This document shows, in pieces, positions 52,678-61,607 of a DNA stretch of 64,000 bases; position 1 is the first letter of the stretch; every line of letters begins with the position of its first letter. The stretch lies in assembly GCA_040385825.1 (NCBI GenBank), contig JAZKGQ010000009.1, positions 1-64,000 on the forward strand, read 5' to 3'. The translations under genes were made by a program, and so were the position numbers. A model generated the notes under the pieces. It made no database searches. It was not told where the DNA came from and worked only from the letters and a program-made list of their open reading frames with translations. The DNA comes from JANNNF01 sp040385825. Lineage in GTDB: Bacteria; Pseudomonadota; Alphaproteobacteria; Rhodobacterales; Rhodobacteraceae.

Positions 52678-54231
52678 ATGACCAAGGCGACTGCCGTGCC
52701 TGCGTTGCAGGTGACCGGAATTGCAAAGACCTTTGGGGGCGCCCGCGCCCTCAAGGGCATTACCTTCGATGTGGCCGCGGGCGAGGTGCATGGTCTGCTG
52801 GGGCAGAATGGTTGCGGCAAATCCACCTTCGTCAAGGTGCTGGCGGGGTTTCATGCGCCGGACCCCGGCGGGGCGATTGCGGTTTTCGGGCGGGACTTGC
52901 CGTTGCCGATGCCCCCCGGCGCGTTCCGCGATTTCCAGATGGCCTTCGTGCATCAGCATCTGGGTCTGGTGTCGTCGCTGACGGTGCTGGAAAACATGCG
53001 GGTGGCGTCGATCACCGGCCCCGGACTGCGCGTCGACTGGCGGGCGGAACGGCGCGCCGCGCTTGCGACCTTTGACCGGTTCGGCATTGCGCTTGATCTG
53101 GATGCCCGGACCGGCACGCTGTCACAAACCGATCAGGCGCTGCTGGCGATCATGCGGGCGTCCGAAGACCTGCGCAGCGCCGATGCCGGGTCTGGCAGCC
53201 GGGGCCTGCTGATCCTGGATGAACCGACGCCCTTCCTGCCCAAGGAAGGCGTGGACCGGCTGTTTGAACTGGTGCGCCAGGTGGCCGGGCATGGCGACAG
53301 TGTGATCTTCATTTCGCATGACATCGACGAGGTGCGCGAGATCACCGACCGCGCGACCATCCTGCGCGATGGTCTGGTCAGCAGCACGCTGGTCACCAGG
53401 AACGCCAGCCATGATGAGTTTGTCGAAGGCATCATCGGCCGTCGCGTCGCCCGCAGCGTGACCGTTGCCGCCACCACCGAACAGCGCAAGATCAAGGCGC
53501 GGGTGACAGGGGTGCAGGAAGCCGGGCTGAACGTGCCAATGCTCGAGGTGGCAGAGGGCGAGATACTTGGCCTGACCGGCTTGCTTGGTTCGGGCTATGA
53601 ACGGGTGCCCTATCTGATGTTCGGGGCGACTCGGGCGCAGGGCGGCACGCTGGATCTGGACGGGCAAAAGTTCGATCTGCCCGCCATGACGCCAAAGCTG
53701 GCGATTTCGCACCGCATGGCGCTGCTGCCGTCAGACCGCCCGCGCGCCAGTGGCGTGCAGGGGCTGTCGGTCGGTGACAACATGCTGCTGCTGGAATTTG
53801 ACGATTTCATGGGCCGGTTCGGGCTGAACCTGCGCGGCATGGCGCAGCGGTCGCGCGATCTGTCCACCCAATACGAGGTCAGGCCCAACAATCCTGACCT
53901 GCGCCTTGGTCAACTGAGCGGCGGCAATGCCCAGAAGGTGTTGCTTGCCAAATGGATGATCCGCGAACCCGGCCTTCTGATGCTTGACGAGCCGACACAA
54001 GGGGTCGATGTCGGCACCCGCCAGCAGATTTTCGGCGTCATACGCCAGGCGGCGCAAAAGGGCGCCGCCGTGATCTGCGCCAGCTCCGATGCCGAACAGC
54101 TTGCCGATCTGTGTACCCGCGTTCTGATCTTTTCGCGCGGGCGCATCGTGACCGAGCTTGCCGGACATCACATCTCAAAAGACAGCATTGCAGAGGCCTG
54201 TTATGGACACTCCACTCTTGATATCGCCTGA
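52678..54231 (+). CDS. sugar-type ABC transporter, tandem ATP-binding protein
   Basis: A 517-residue fused ATPase of the RbsA/MglA type. First half: GLLGQNGCGKSTFVK (Walker A), a degenerate signature (LSQTDQALLAIM) and LLILDEPTPFLP (Walker B). Second half: no true Walker A (GLTGLLGSGYERV), intact signature LSGGNAQKVLLAKW and LLMLDEPTQGVDVG. This asymmetry is normal in the family. It overlaps the permease gene by 29 bases. Confidence 0.87.
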   Translation: MTKATAVPALQVTGIAKTFGGARALKGITFDVAAGEVHGLLGQNGCGKSTFVKVLAGFHAPDPGGAIAVFGRDLPLPMPPGAFRDFQMAFVHQHLGLVSSLTVLENMRVASITGPGLRVDWRAERRAALATFDRFGIALDLDARTGTLSQTDQALLAIMRASEDLRSADAGSGSRGLLILDEPTPFLPKEGVDRLFELVRQVAGHGDSVIFISHDIDEVREITDRATILRDGLVSSTLVTRNASHDEFVEGIIGRRVARSVTVAATTEQRKIKARVTGVQEAGLNVPMLEVAEGEILGLTGLLGSGYERVPYLMFGATRAQGGTLDLDGQKFDLPAMTPKLAISHRMALLPSDRPRASGVQGLSVGDNMLLLEFDDFMGRFGLNLRGMAQRSRDLSTQYEVRPNNPDLRLGQLSGGNAQKVLLAKWMIREPGLLMLDEPTQGVDVGTRQQIFGVIRQAAQKGAAVICASSDAEQLADLCTRVLIFSRGRIVTELAGHHISKDSIAEACYGHSTLDIA

Positions 54232-55207
54232 AACCCCTGCGCGGCGCCGTCTGCGGCTGACAAACCTTGCCGAACGCTTCGGACTTGTCGTGGTCTGGCT
54301 GGTGATGATTGCGGTCTTCGGCATCGCGCTGCCGGGCATCTTTCTGACCTGGACCAACTTTTCCATCATGTTCGCCACCCAGACGCCGGGGGCCATTCTG
54401 GCGCTGGCGCTGATCATTCCGCTGACGGCGGGGGATTATGACCTGTCGGTCGGGGCGACGCTGACGCTGTCGGCGGTGATGATCGGGGTTCTGAACGCGG
54501 TGATGGGGCTGCCCGTCGGGGTGGCGGTGCTGGCGGCCCTTGCGGGCGGTGTGGTGGTCGGGTTGGTCAACGCCTTCTTCATCATCTACATCCGCATCCC
54601 GTCGCTGGTGGTGACGCTTGGCACCACCTCGGTCATCACCGGGCTGGTGCAGTGGATGACCAATTCCTCTACCATCGGGGGCATCTCGCCCACCTTGATC
54701 GACGTGGTGATCCGGGGGCGGCTGTTCGGCATTTCCTATGCGTTCTACTATGTGATGCTGATTGCGCTGCTGATCTGGCTGGTGTTCGAGTTTACCCCGC
54801 TGGGTCGGCGCATCCTGTTTGTCGGGCGCGGGCGCGAGGTGGCGCGGCTGTCGGGCATCGACGTGTCCAGGGTGCGGGTCGGCTGTCTGGTGGCCTCGGC
54901 GGTTCTGGCCTCGGTGGGGGGCGTCGTCTATGCGGGGCTTCTGGGGGCTGCGGACCCGTTTTCGGGGCTGAACTTCCTGCTGCCCGCGTTTGCGGCGGCC
55001 TATCTGGGGGCGACGGCGATCATTCCGGGGCGGTTCAATCCGTGGGGGGCGGTGATCTCGGTCTATTTCCTGTCCACCGGGATTACCGGGCTGACCATGC
55101 TGGGCATTCCCTTGTGGGTGACCAGCGTGTTCAACGGGCTGGCGCTGATCCTTGCGGTCACCGTGTCGCAGTTCGTGCGGGGCCGTGAAGAAACCGACAT
55201 CGGATAA
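54203..55207 (+). CDS. sugar-type ABC transporter, permease
   Basis: A 334-residue RbsC-type permease with about nine membrane segments: FGLVVVWLVMIAVFGIALPG, then LALALIIPLTAGDYDLSVGA and IRIPSLVVTLGTTSVITGLV are typical, and GRGREVARLSGIDV is the cytoplasmic coupling loop. ATG 54203 lies inside the end of the ATPase gene. The channel is presumably a homodimer as no second permease gene follows. Confidence 0.85.
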   Translation: MDTPLLISPETPARRRLRLTNLAERFGLVVVWLVMIAVFGIALPGIFLTWTNFSIMFATQTPGAILALALIIPLTAGDYDLSVGATLTLSAVMIGVLNAVMGLPVGVAVLAALAGGVVVGLVNAFFIIYIRIPSLVVTLGTTSVITGLVQWMTNSSTIGGISPTLIDVVIRGRLFGISYAFYYVMLIALLIWLVFEFTPLGRRILFVGRGREVARLSGIDVSRVRVGCLVASAVLASVGGVVYAGLLGAADPFSGLNFLLPAFAAAYLGATAIIPGRFNPWGAVISVYFLSTGITGLTMLGIPLWVTSVFNGLALILAVTVSQFVRGREETDIG

Positions 55208-55222
55208 GAAGGACCGCACCGA

Positions 55223-56140
55223 ATGGCTGTTGCGCGCGACACGGTTCTTGTTACCGGCGCGGCGGGCTTTATTGGCCGCCGCATTGCCGATGCCCTTGTG
55301 GCGCGGGGGCACAGGGTGATCGGCACCGATGTTCACCCCCCGGCGCAACCGACGGGGTTCGAGGTGTATCAGGCCGATGTGCGCGATACCACCCGCCATG
55401 CCCCGGTGGTGGCGGGCTGCGATGCGATTGTGCATTGCGGTGGCATATCCGGCCCGATGGTGCTGGCCGACAACCCGGCCGAGGTGGTCGACATCAACAT
55501 CCGCGGCACGGCGGGTCTGCTGGCCTTGGCGCGGGGGGTTGGTCTGCGGCGGTTCGTCGGGCTGTCGTCCGTGTCGGCTTACGGCAATACCGGCACGCGG
55601 CAGGTGGTGGACGAGGACACCCCCCTGACCGCGACCAACGCCTATGGCACCAGCAAGGCCGCGTCCGACCTGCTGATCCAAAGCTATGCGGGTAACTATG
55701 GCCTGAGCGCTGCGGCCCTGCGGATCGGCTGGGTTTACGGGCCGGGGCGGGTGACCGATGCGCTGATCCAGCCGATGGTGCGATCTGCCAGGGGCCAGCC
55801 CTGTGACCTTGCCGCCGGGGGAGATCATGCGCTGCAATTCGTGCATGTGGAGGATGTGGTCAGCGCAGCACTGGCGGCGCTTGCGGTGGAAACCCTGCCC
55901 TCGGCGGTCTTCAACATCAACGGGGCTGACATGCTGACCGTGCGACAGATGGCTGCGATGATCGCGCGGCACTATCCTGGGGTGCGGATCACCCTTGGGC
56001 CGGGGCTGTTGCCCGATACCGATGTGCAGGGCCGGATGGACCTGACCCGCGCCGCGCGGGATCTGGGCTGGACCCCTGCCGTTGATTTTGCAGGCGGGCT
56101 GGCCGCCTATGTCGACTGGCTGAAGGCGCATCCGTTTTGA
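55223..56140 (+). CDS. NAD-dependent epimerase/dehydratase family protein (extended SDR)
   Basis: A 305-residue extended short-chain dehydrogenase. TVLVTGAAGFIGRRIADALV is the NAD fold; SSVSAYGNTG and NAYGTSKAASD give the catalytic Ser and Y-x-x-x-K; HVEDVVSAALAAL is conserved. It follows the ABC permease by 15 bases and probably works on the imported sugar or sugar acid. D-erythronate dehydrogenase-like enzymes are one known type in such operons; I cannot decide the substrate. Confidence 0.8.
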   Translation: MAVARDTVLVTGAAGFIGRRIADALVARGHRVIGTDVHPPAQPTGFEVYQADVRDTTRHAPVVAGCDAIVHCGGISGPMVLADNPAEVVDINIRGTAGLLALARGVGLRRFVGLSSVSAYGNTGTRQVVDEDTPLTATNAYGTSKAASDLLIQSYAGNYGLSAAALRIGWVYGPGRVTDALIQPMVRSARGQPCDLAAGGDHALQFVHVEDVVSAALAALAVETLPSAVFNINGADMLTVRQMAAMIARHYPGVRITLGPGLLPDTDVQGRMDLTRAARDLGWTPAVDFAGGLAAYVDWLKAHPF

Positions 56141-56862
56141 CCGCCGCCCGGTTCGGCGGCAAGACCATCGTGGTGACGGGGGCAGGCAGCGGTATCGGCC
56201 ATGCCCTGACGGGCCTGTTGTGCCGGGAAGGCGCGCGGGTGCTGGCGCTTGACCGCCGCTTTCCCCACGCGATGCCCGACAGTGCCGAATGCCACAGCAC
56301 CAATGTCTGCGACCCGTCCGAACTTGCCGAGGCCGCCCGCCGCTGCCCCGATGGCATCCACGGCATTGCCACCTTCGCCGGGATCGAGATGGGCGGGCGG
56401 ATCGACACGCTGGACATGGCGGCCTGGCAGCGGGTGTTCGAGGTGAACGTCTTTGGCACGGTCCGCACGATCCAGACCTTTCTGCCCGCGCTGATGCAGA
56501 ACCGGGGGGCGATTGTGCTGTGTTCGTCGCAACTGTCCTTCGTCGGCGCGCGCGATTGCGTGGCCTATGCGGCGTCAAAAGGCGCGATTAACACGCTGTG
56601 CCGCAGTCTGGCGCTGGATCATGCGGGCGATGGCATCAGGGTCAACGCGATTGCGCCCGGTGCGATTGATACCCCGATGATGGCGCGCGCCTTCCGCGAC
56701 CAGCCCGACTCTGCGCGCGAAGACTCGCGCCTGCGCCATGCCCTGCACCGCTTTGGCCAGCCCGAGGAATGCGCCACCGCCGCCGCCTTTCTGCTGGGCG
56801 ACGGCGCAAGTTTCATCACCGGAACCGTGCTGCCGGTGGATGGGGGCTGGTGCGCGGCCTGA
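56137..56862 (+). CDS. short-chain dehydrogenase/reductase
   Basis: A 241-residue classical SDR. VVTGAGSGIGHALTGLL is the cofactor motif; LCSSQLSFVGARDCVAYAAS ends in the Y-x-x-x-K (YAASK); RVNAIAPGAIDTPMMAR and the final VLPVDGGW are typical. It starts at TTG 56137, overlapping the upstream stop (TTGA); no better start precedes the cofactor motif. Last gene of the ABC operon, convergent with the aldolase gene. Confidence 0.82.
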   Translation: MTAARFGGKTIVVTGAGSGIGHALTGLLCREGARVLALDRRFPHAMPDSAECHSTNVCDPSELAEAARRCPDGIHGIATFAGIEMGGRIDTLDMAAWQRVFEVNVFGTVRTIQTFLPALMQNRGAIVLCSSQLSFVGARDCVAYAASKGAINTLCRSLALDHAGDGIRVNAIAPGAIDTPMMARAFRDQPDSAREDSRLRHALHRFGQPEECATAAAFLLGDGASFITGTVLPVDGGWCAA

Positions 56863-56924
56863 CAGGGCCATTTTTCACCACATCCGGGGCAGGCACCATC
56901 GTCTGATCACAGGGACCGGGCCGG

Positions 56925-57689
56925 TCAGCCCTTCCATTGCTGCACCAGCGCCCGTGCGCCGCGCAGAAGGATGGCCTGATCAACGTCGACAGCGGTGAAC
57001 ACCGACCCCGCCGCAACCGCCTGCTGCAGGAAATCCGGGTCAAGCGACAGGATGCCCGCAGGCTTGCCACAGGCCCGGATGCGGGCGATGGCGTCAAGGA
57101 TCGCGGCCTTCACTTCGGGGGCGGCGGTGTTTCCCGGAAACCCCATGCTGGCGGCCAGATCGGCCGGGCCGACAAAAATGCCGTCCACCCCGTCTACTGC
57201 GGCAATCGCTTCGATGTTGGTCAGGGCTTCGACGGTTTCAACCTGCACCAGCAGGCAGATTTCATCATTGGCGCGCGCAAGATAGCCGTCAACTGCGCCA
57301 TAGCGGCTGGCCCGCGTGATCCCCGCTACCCCGCGCGTGCCCTGTGGCGCATAGCGCACCGCCGAAACCGCGCGCGCGGCTTCGGCTGCGGTCTGGACAT
57401 AGGGCACCAGCACCGACATCGCGCCGGCATCCAGCAGGCGCTTTATCTCTACCGCGTCATTCCAGCCGGGGCGCACAACCGTCTGCGTGCGATAGGGGGC
57501 CGCGGCCTGAAGCATCGCCTTCACCGTGGTCAGGTCGACGGTCGAATGCTCTGTGTCAATCAGCATCCAGTCAAAGCCGCAGCCGGCCAGGGCTTCGGCA
57601 TTGTCTGACCCGGCAATCGAACACCACAGTCCGATCTGCGCCTGCCCGTCGCGCAGGGCCTGCTTGAACAGGTTCTTCGGCATTTCCAT
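56925..57689 (-). CDS. HpcH/HpaI-type aldolase
   Basis: A 254-residue class II pyruvate aldolase. LIDTEHSTVDL (metal-site region), VRPGWNDAVEIKRLLDAG and VQVETVEALTNIEAIAAVDG, followed by VDGIFVGPADLAAS, are the family landmarks. It cleaves a 2-oxo-3-deoxy sugar acid or 4-hydroxy-2-oxo acid to pyruvate and an aldehyde. ATG 57689 is set by AAGGAG 10 bases upstream; ATG 57698 sits one base after that ribosome site and ATG 57683 is also possible. Divergent from the TRAP operon. Confidence 0.84.
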   Translation of the reverse strand: MEMPKNLFKQALRDGQAQIGLWCSIAGSDNAEALAGCGFDWMLIDTEHSTVDLTTVKAMLQAAAPYRTQTVVRPGWNDAVEIKRLLDAGAMSVLVPYVQTAAEAARAVSAVRYAPQGTRGVAGITRASRYGAVDGYLARANDEICLLVQVETVEALTNIEAIAAVDGVDGIFVGPADLAASMGFPGNTAAPEVKAAILDAIARIRACGKPAGILSLDPDFLQQAVAAGSVFTAVDVDQAILLRGARALVQQWKG

Positions 57690-57807
57690 TGGTCGCATGC
57701 TCCTTCTTCCAGACCGGACGGCCCTGTTTCGCCCAAGTCTGACAGCCTGCGCCTGCCTTGGGCAAGCCCAGATCGGCGCGCACGGCATCTGCCTTGGCAC
57801 GCGCCCA

Positions 57808-57825
57808 TGAAAATCGATTATTTCA
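57808..57825. promoter_or_regulatory. palindromic element in the aldolase/TRAP divergent region
   Basis: TGAAAATCGATTATTTCA has TGAAA/TTTCA arms around a central ATCGAT and lies in the 276-base gap between the divergent aldolase (57689) and TRAP (57966) genes. An operator is inferred from symmetry and position alone; the two GntR regulators near 61000 are candidates. No other gene or clear promoter is visible in the gap. Confidence 0.35.
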
Positions 57826-57965
57826 TCAAATGCTATAGTAAACGTATCAGTGAACAATTTATGCCTGCATCAGGTAACATGTAGACATGTGCCCTGATTG
57901 CTGACAGTCTCGCGGTGTTGGCTCTGGGAGAGGGCCGGACGCATCTATGTCACAGGGAGGAAACC

Positions 57966-58964
57966 ATGACATTCACCATCACGCGCCGCGTGCTGCTTTC
58001 GGCTGTTGCTGCCTCGGCGATGATTCTGGGGGCAGGGGCCGCTGTTGCACAAGACAAGATCAGGCTGCGCCTGTCGTCGGTCAACACTGAAACGGACAGC
58101 CGCGCCATTGGCCTGATCGAGAAGTTCGGTCCCGGCGTCGCGGAATTTGCCTCGTTCGAGCCGCACTGGAACGGCACGCTGTTCAAGCAGGGCACCGAAC
58201 TGGAGGCGATTGCCCGTGGCAATCTGGATATGTCCATCGCCTCGGCGCAGGAATTTTCCAGCTTTTTCCCGGAATTCACCATTCTGACCGCAGGATATGT
58301 CCACCAGTCGGCGGAACACCAGATTGCCGTGTTCAAGGATCCGATCATGGACCCGCTGAAAGCCAAGGTCGAAGCCGAGCTTGGCGTCAAGCTGTTGGCG
58401 GTGATGTATCTGGGCAAACGCCAGATCAACATAAAGGGCGACAAAGAGATCAAGACCCCCGCCGACATGGCCGGCATCAAGCTGCGCATGCCCGGCACCG
58501 ATGCCTGGCAGTTCCTTGGCACGGCGCTTGGGGCCTCGCCGGTGCCGGTGGCTTTTGGCGAGCTGTACACCGCGCTGCAAACCGGCGCGGTTGACGGGCA
58601 GGACAACCCGTTGCCCACCGTCATCGACAGCAAGTTCTATGAGGTCACCGACCAGATCGTGCTGACCTCGCATCTGGTCGACTTCAACTATCTGACGATC
58701 TCGAAGGCGGTGTGGGACGCGATGACCCCTGAACAGCAGACGGCTGTGCAGGCGGCGGCAGATGCGGCGGCAGAACTTGGCCGCACTCTTCAGTTGAAGA
58801 AGGAAGAGGAGGCGGTGGCCTTTCTGACCGAAAAGGGCCTGAAAGTGTCAGAGCCGGATGTGGCGTCCTTCCGGGCCAAGGTGCAGGCGGATTATCTGGC
58901 CTCGGACTATGCCAAGGACTGGCCTGCCGGCATGCTTGACCGGATCAACGCACTGGCCAACTAG
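57966..58964 (+). CDS. TRAP transporter, DctP-type substrate-binding protein
   Basis: A 332-residue periplasmic protein. The signal peptide (RRVLLSAVAASAMILGAGAA, cleavage AVA-Q near 28) precedes the DctP fold: RLSSVNTETDSRAIG, LGKRQINIKGDKEIKTPADM, KLRMPGTDAWQFLGTALGAS and LQTGAVDGQDNP, the last two holding the carboxylate-binding arginine and the conserved loop. ATG 57966 with GGGAGGAAACC upstream. Ligand probably a sugar acid, given the neighbouring aldolase. Confidence 0.87.
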   Translation: MTFTITRRVLLSAVAASAMILGAGAAVAQDKIRLRLSSVNTETDSRAIGLIEKFGPGVAEFASFEPHWNGTLFKQGTELEAIARGNLDMSIASAQEFSSFFPEFTILTAGYVHQSAEHQIAVFKDPIMDPLKAKVEAELGVKLLAVMYLGKRQINIKGDKEIKTPADMAGIKLRMPGTDAWQFLGTALGASPVPVAFGELYTALQTGAVDGQDNPLPTVIDSKFYEVTDQIVLTSHLVDFNYLTISKAVWDAMTPEQQTAVQAAADAAAELGRTLQLKKEEEAVAFLTEKGLKVSEPDVASFRAKVQADYLASDYAKDWPAGMLDRINALAN

Positions 58965-58975
58965 GGGGCAGACCG

Positions 58976-59497
58976 ATGGACCGCATCCTGCAACGGTTGC
59001 GGCAAGGGGCGAATGGCGTGGCGGCAGCAATGCTGGCCGCCATGTTCTTCGTGTTCTTGTTGCAGATCCTGTCCCGCTATTTCATGACCGCGCCCCTGGG
59101 CTGGACCGTCGAAGTGTCGCTGACGCTGTGGTTGTGGATCGTGTTCTGGGGATCGGCGTTCTGTCTGCGGCCGTCCGACCATATCCGGTTCGACATCCTG
59201 TACCTGTCAGTCAGCCGCCCGACCCAAAGGATCTTCTCGGCGCTCTGCGCGGCGGCGATCATCGTGGCCTTTGTGGCCGCCTTCCTGCCGACATGGGATT
59301 ACGTCAGCTTTTACAAGATCAAGCGCAGCGCCACCCTGCGGATTCCGTTGAACTATGTCTTCATGATCTATCTGGCATTCATGGTGATGGTGGTGGTGCG
59401 CCATGGCCGAATCCTGGCCGATTTCCTGCGGGGCAAAGCCGATCCGGAAGGCCCGATCACCTCGTATGACATCATCGACACGGAGTCCGGACGATGA
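58976..59497 (+). CDS. TRAP transporter, small membrane subunit DctQ
   Basis: A 173-residue four-helix membrane protein: AAAMLAAMFFVFLLQILSRY, TLWLWIVFWGSAFCLRPSDH and IRFDILYL form the family core. It bridges the binding protein and the DctM channel. It starts 11 bases after dctP and overlaps dctM (ATGA). Confidence 0.85.
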   Translation: MDRILQRLRQGANGVAAAMLAAMFFVFLLQILSRYFMTAPLGWTVEVSLTLWLWIVFWGSAFCLRPSDHIRFDILYLSVSRPTQRIFSALCAAAIIVAFVAAFLPTWDYVSFYKIKRSATLRIPLNYVFMIYLAFMVMVVVRHGRILADFLRGKADPEGPITSYDIIDTESGR

Positions 59498-60789
59498 GCT
59501 TTGCCTTTTCGCTGTGCCTGATCGTGCTGTGCCTGTCGGCGGCCCTGGGCATGCCGATCGCCTTTGCCATGATCGTGTCGGCGGTGGCCTATCTGGCGGT
59601 GTCGGGGCAGGATCTGGCGCTGTCGTCGGAACAACTGATCCAGTCGGTCTATGACAGCTTTGTTCTGCTGGCGGTGCCGCTGTTCATCGTGGCGGCCAAC
59701 ATCATGAACGCGGGGGCCATCAGCGACCGGCTGCTGGATTTCTGCAAGGCGCTGGTCGGCCGGTTCAAGGGCGGCCTCGCGCAGGTGGACATTCTGGTCA
59801 GCCTGATCTTTTCCGGCATGTCGGGGTCCGCGGTTGCCGATGCGGCGGGGGTTGGCAAAATCTCCATCGCGATGATGCTGAAGACCGGGCACTACACCCC
59901 CGGCTTTGCGGGGGCGGTGGTTGCGGCGTCGGCCACCATCGGACCGATCATCCCGCCGTCGATCCCCATGGTGCTGTATGCGCTGGTGTCGGACACCTCG
60001 ATCGGGTTCCTGTTCCTTGGCGGCGTGGTGCCGGGGCTTCTGATGACGCTGGCGCTGATGGTGATGAATTCGGTCATCGCCAACCGCCGCAACATTCCGG
60101 CCGAAGAGGCCGTGCCGCTGCGCCGCCTGCCGGGCATCACCTTGCGCGCGCTGCCTGCGCTGATGATGCCGGTCATCCTGCTTGCGGGCATCTATGGCGG
60201 GGCCACCACGCCGACCGAGGCCGCCGCCATTGCCGCCCTGTATGCGCTGGTCGTGTCGGCGGTGTTTTACCGGTCGGTCACGCTGCGCTCGCTGTATGAC
60301 GTGTTTCTGGAATCCGCCCGGTCCTCGGCCTCGGTCGGGCTGGTCATCGGCTCGGCGCTGATCTTCAACTACATCATTGCGACCGAAAACATCCCCGACG
60401 CCCTGTCGAACCTGCTGGTGGCGATGGACCTGTCAAAATGGCAGTTCCTGATCTTCGTCAACGTGCTGTTCCTGCTGCTCGGCTGCATTCTGGATGCCTC
60501 GACGATCATTCTGGTGATCATTCCGCTGTTCTTGCCAAGCGTCCGCGCCCTGGGCATCGATCCCGTGCATTTCGGGGTGTTCGCGGTGGTGAACTGCATG
60601 ATCGGCCTGATCACGCCGCCCTACGGCATGCTGCTGTTCGTCATCAACGGCGTGACCGGCATTGCCATCAAGGACATGGTCAGGGAAGGCGTGCCGTTCC
60701 TGATTGCGTTGCTGGTCGCGCTGGCCCTGATCACGGCGTTTCCGGGGCTGGTGCTGTGGCTGCCGCGCCTGATGGGCTATGATGGATAG
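59494..60789 (+). CDS. TRAP transporter, large membrane subunit DctM
   Basis: A 431-residue sodium-coupled channel subunit with about twelve hydrophobic segments. Landmarks: AVPLFIVAANIMNAGAIS, GMSGSAVADAAGVGKISI, ATIGPIIPPSIPMVLYAL (ion-site loop), GGATTPTEAAAIAALYAL and GLITPPYGMLLFVI. Last gene of the TRAP operon; its stop is 8 bases from that of the convergent GntR gene. Confidence 0.88.
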   Translation: MSFAFSLCLIVLCLSAALGMPIAFAMIVSAVAYLAVSGQDLALSSEQLIQSVYDSFVLLAVPLFIVAANIMNAGAISDRLLDFCKALVGRFKGGLAQVDILVSLIFSGMSGSAVADAAGVGKISIAMMLKTGHYTPGFAGAVVAASATIGPIIPPSIPMVLYALVSDTSIGFLFLGGVVPGLLMTLALMVMNSVIANRRNIPAEEAVPLRRLPGITLRALPALMMPVILLAGIYGGATTPTEAAAIAALYALVVSAVFYRSVTLRSLYDVFLESARSSASVGLVIGSALIFNYIIATENIPDALSNLLVAMDLSKWQFLIFVNVLFLLLGCILDASTIILVIIPLFLPSVRALGIDPVHFGVFAVVNCMIGLITPPYGMLLFVINGVTGIAIKDMVREGVPFLIALLVALALITAFPGLVLWLPRLMGYDG

Positions 60790-60797
60790 GGCGGCGC

Positions 60798-61457
60798 TTA
60801 CGGGTTTGGCTTGCCCTGCGCGGACAGGGCGTGTTCGACACCCCCGTCGACATGGCGTTCAAGAACCGCCTTTGCCGTGGCAAAATCGCGCGACAGGGCA
60901 GCATCCAGCAGGGCCTTGTGTTCCTGCGCCGCAATCTCGCCCCGGAAGGTCAGGAAGATCATCTGATAGCGCAGGTATTTGTCGAACACCGTCCGGTGCA
61001 ACGCCAGCAATTCCTCTGATCCGCAGGCGCCGATCAGCGTCTGGTGAAACCCGAAGTCATAGCGTTTCCATTCGCTGCGGTCAGCCTTCACGCCGGCCAT
61101 CAGGTGCTGTTCGATCCGGCTCAGCTTGTGATGGGCGGCCACCACGTCGCTTTCCCAGGCCAGGGTTCCCAGCCGGAACGACAGGTCCAGCGCATGAACC
61201 TCGATCAGTTTGCGCAGGCTGGCCAGTTCCAGCAGGTTCGCGGCCGAAATGCGCGCCACGGCAAAGCCACGCTGGTCTTCCGAGGTCACCAGCCCTTCGG
61301 AGGACAGCCGGTTGAGCACCTCGCGCAGGGTGGGCACCGACGCGTCATAGGTCTTGTGCAGATCCTCCAGCCGCAACCGCTGTCCGGGGGCGGCAACGCC
61401 AAAGATGATGTCGCTGCGCAGGCGGGCATAGGTGGCCTGAAACAAGGTCTGGGTCAT
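60798..61457 (-). CDS. GntR-family regulator (FCD type)
   Basis: A 219-residue repressor. N-terminal winged helix: LRLEDLHKTYDASVPTLREV and LNRLSSEGLVTSEDQRGFAV. The C-terminal FCD helical domain has the metal-binding histidine region (YDFGFHQTLIGAC and HKALLDAA). It lies directly after and against the TRAP operon, whose ligand or a breakdown product is a likely inducer. Divergent from a second GntR gene across an inverted repeat. Confidence 0.85.
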   Translation of the reverse strand: MTQTLFQATYARLRSDIIFGVAAPGQRLRLEDLHKTYDASVPTLREVLNRLSSEGLVTSEDQRGFAVARISAANLLELASLRKLIEVHALDLSFRLGTLAWESDVVAAHHKLSRIEQHLMAGVKADRSEWKRYDFGFHQTLIGACGSEELLALHRTVFDKYLRYQMIFLTFRGEIAAQEHKALLDAALSRDFATAKAVLERHVDGGVEHALSAQGKPNP

Positions 61458-61490
61458 GGGACAGGAACCTTTGGCCTGAACAGGATTTCC

Positions 61491-61511
61491 GATTATCCTC
61501 TTATGATAATC
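61491..61511. promoter_or_regulatory. inverted repeat between two divergent gntR genes
   Basis: GATTATC-CTCTTAT-GATAATC: two 7-base arms around a 7-base spacer, 33 bases upstream of one gntR start and 97 bases upstream of the other. Position and symmetry suggest an operator shared by the divergent regulators. Confidence 0.5.
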
Positions 61512-61607
61512 CGGACTGTCAACTTGCCAGCAATCATCCATTTTTCCAAGCCTTTCATTGCGATATGCCCTTTAATCCTTTATGTTTCGCACAGACCGGA
61601 GATGCCG

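Noticed and set aside
54038..56578. An 846-codon leftward open frame
   Set aside because: It is antisense to the ABC permease and SDR genes; no motif, extremely Arg/Pro/Gln-rich.
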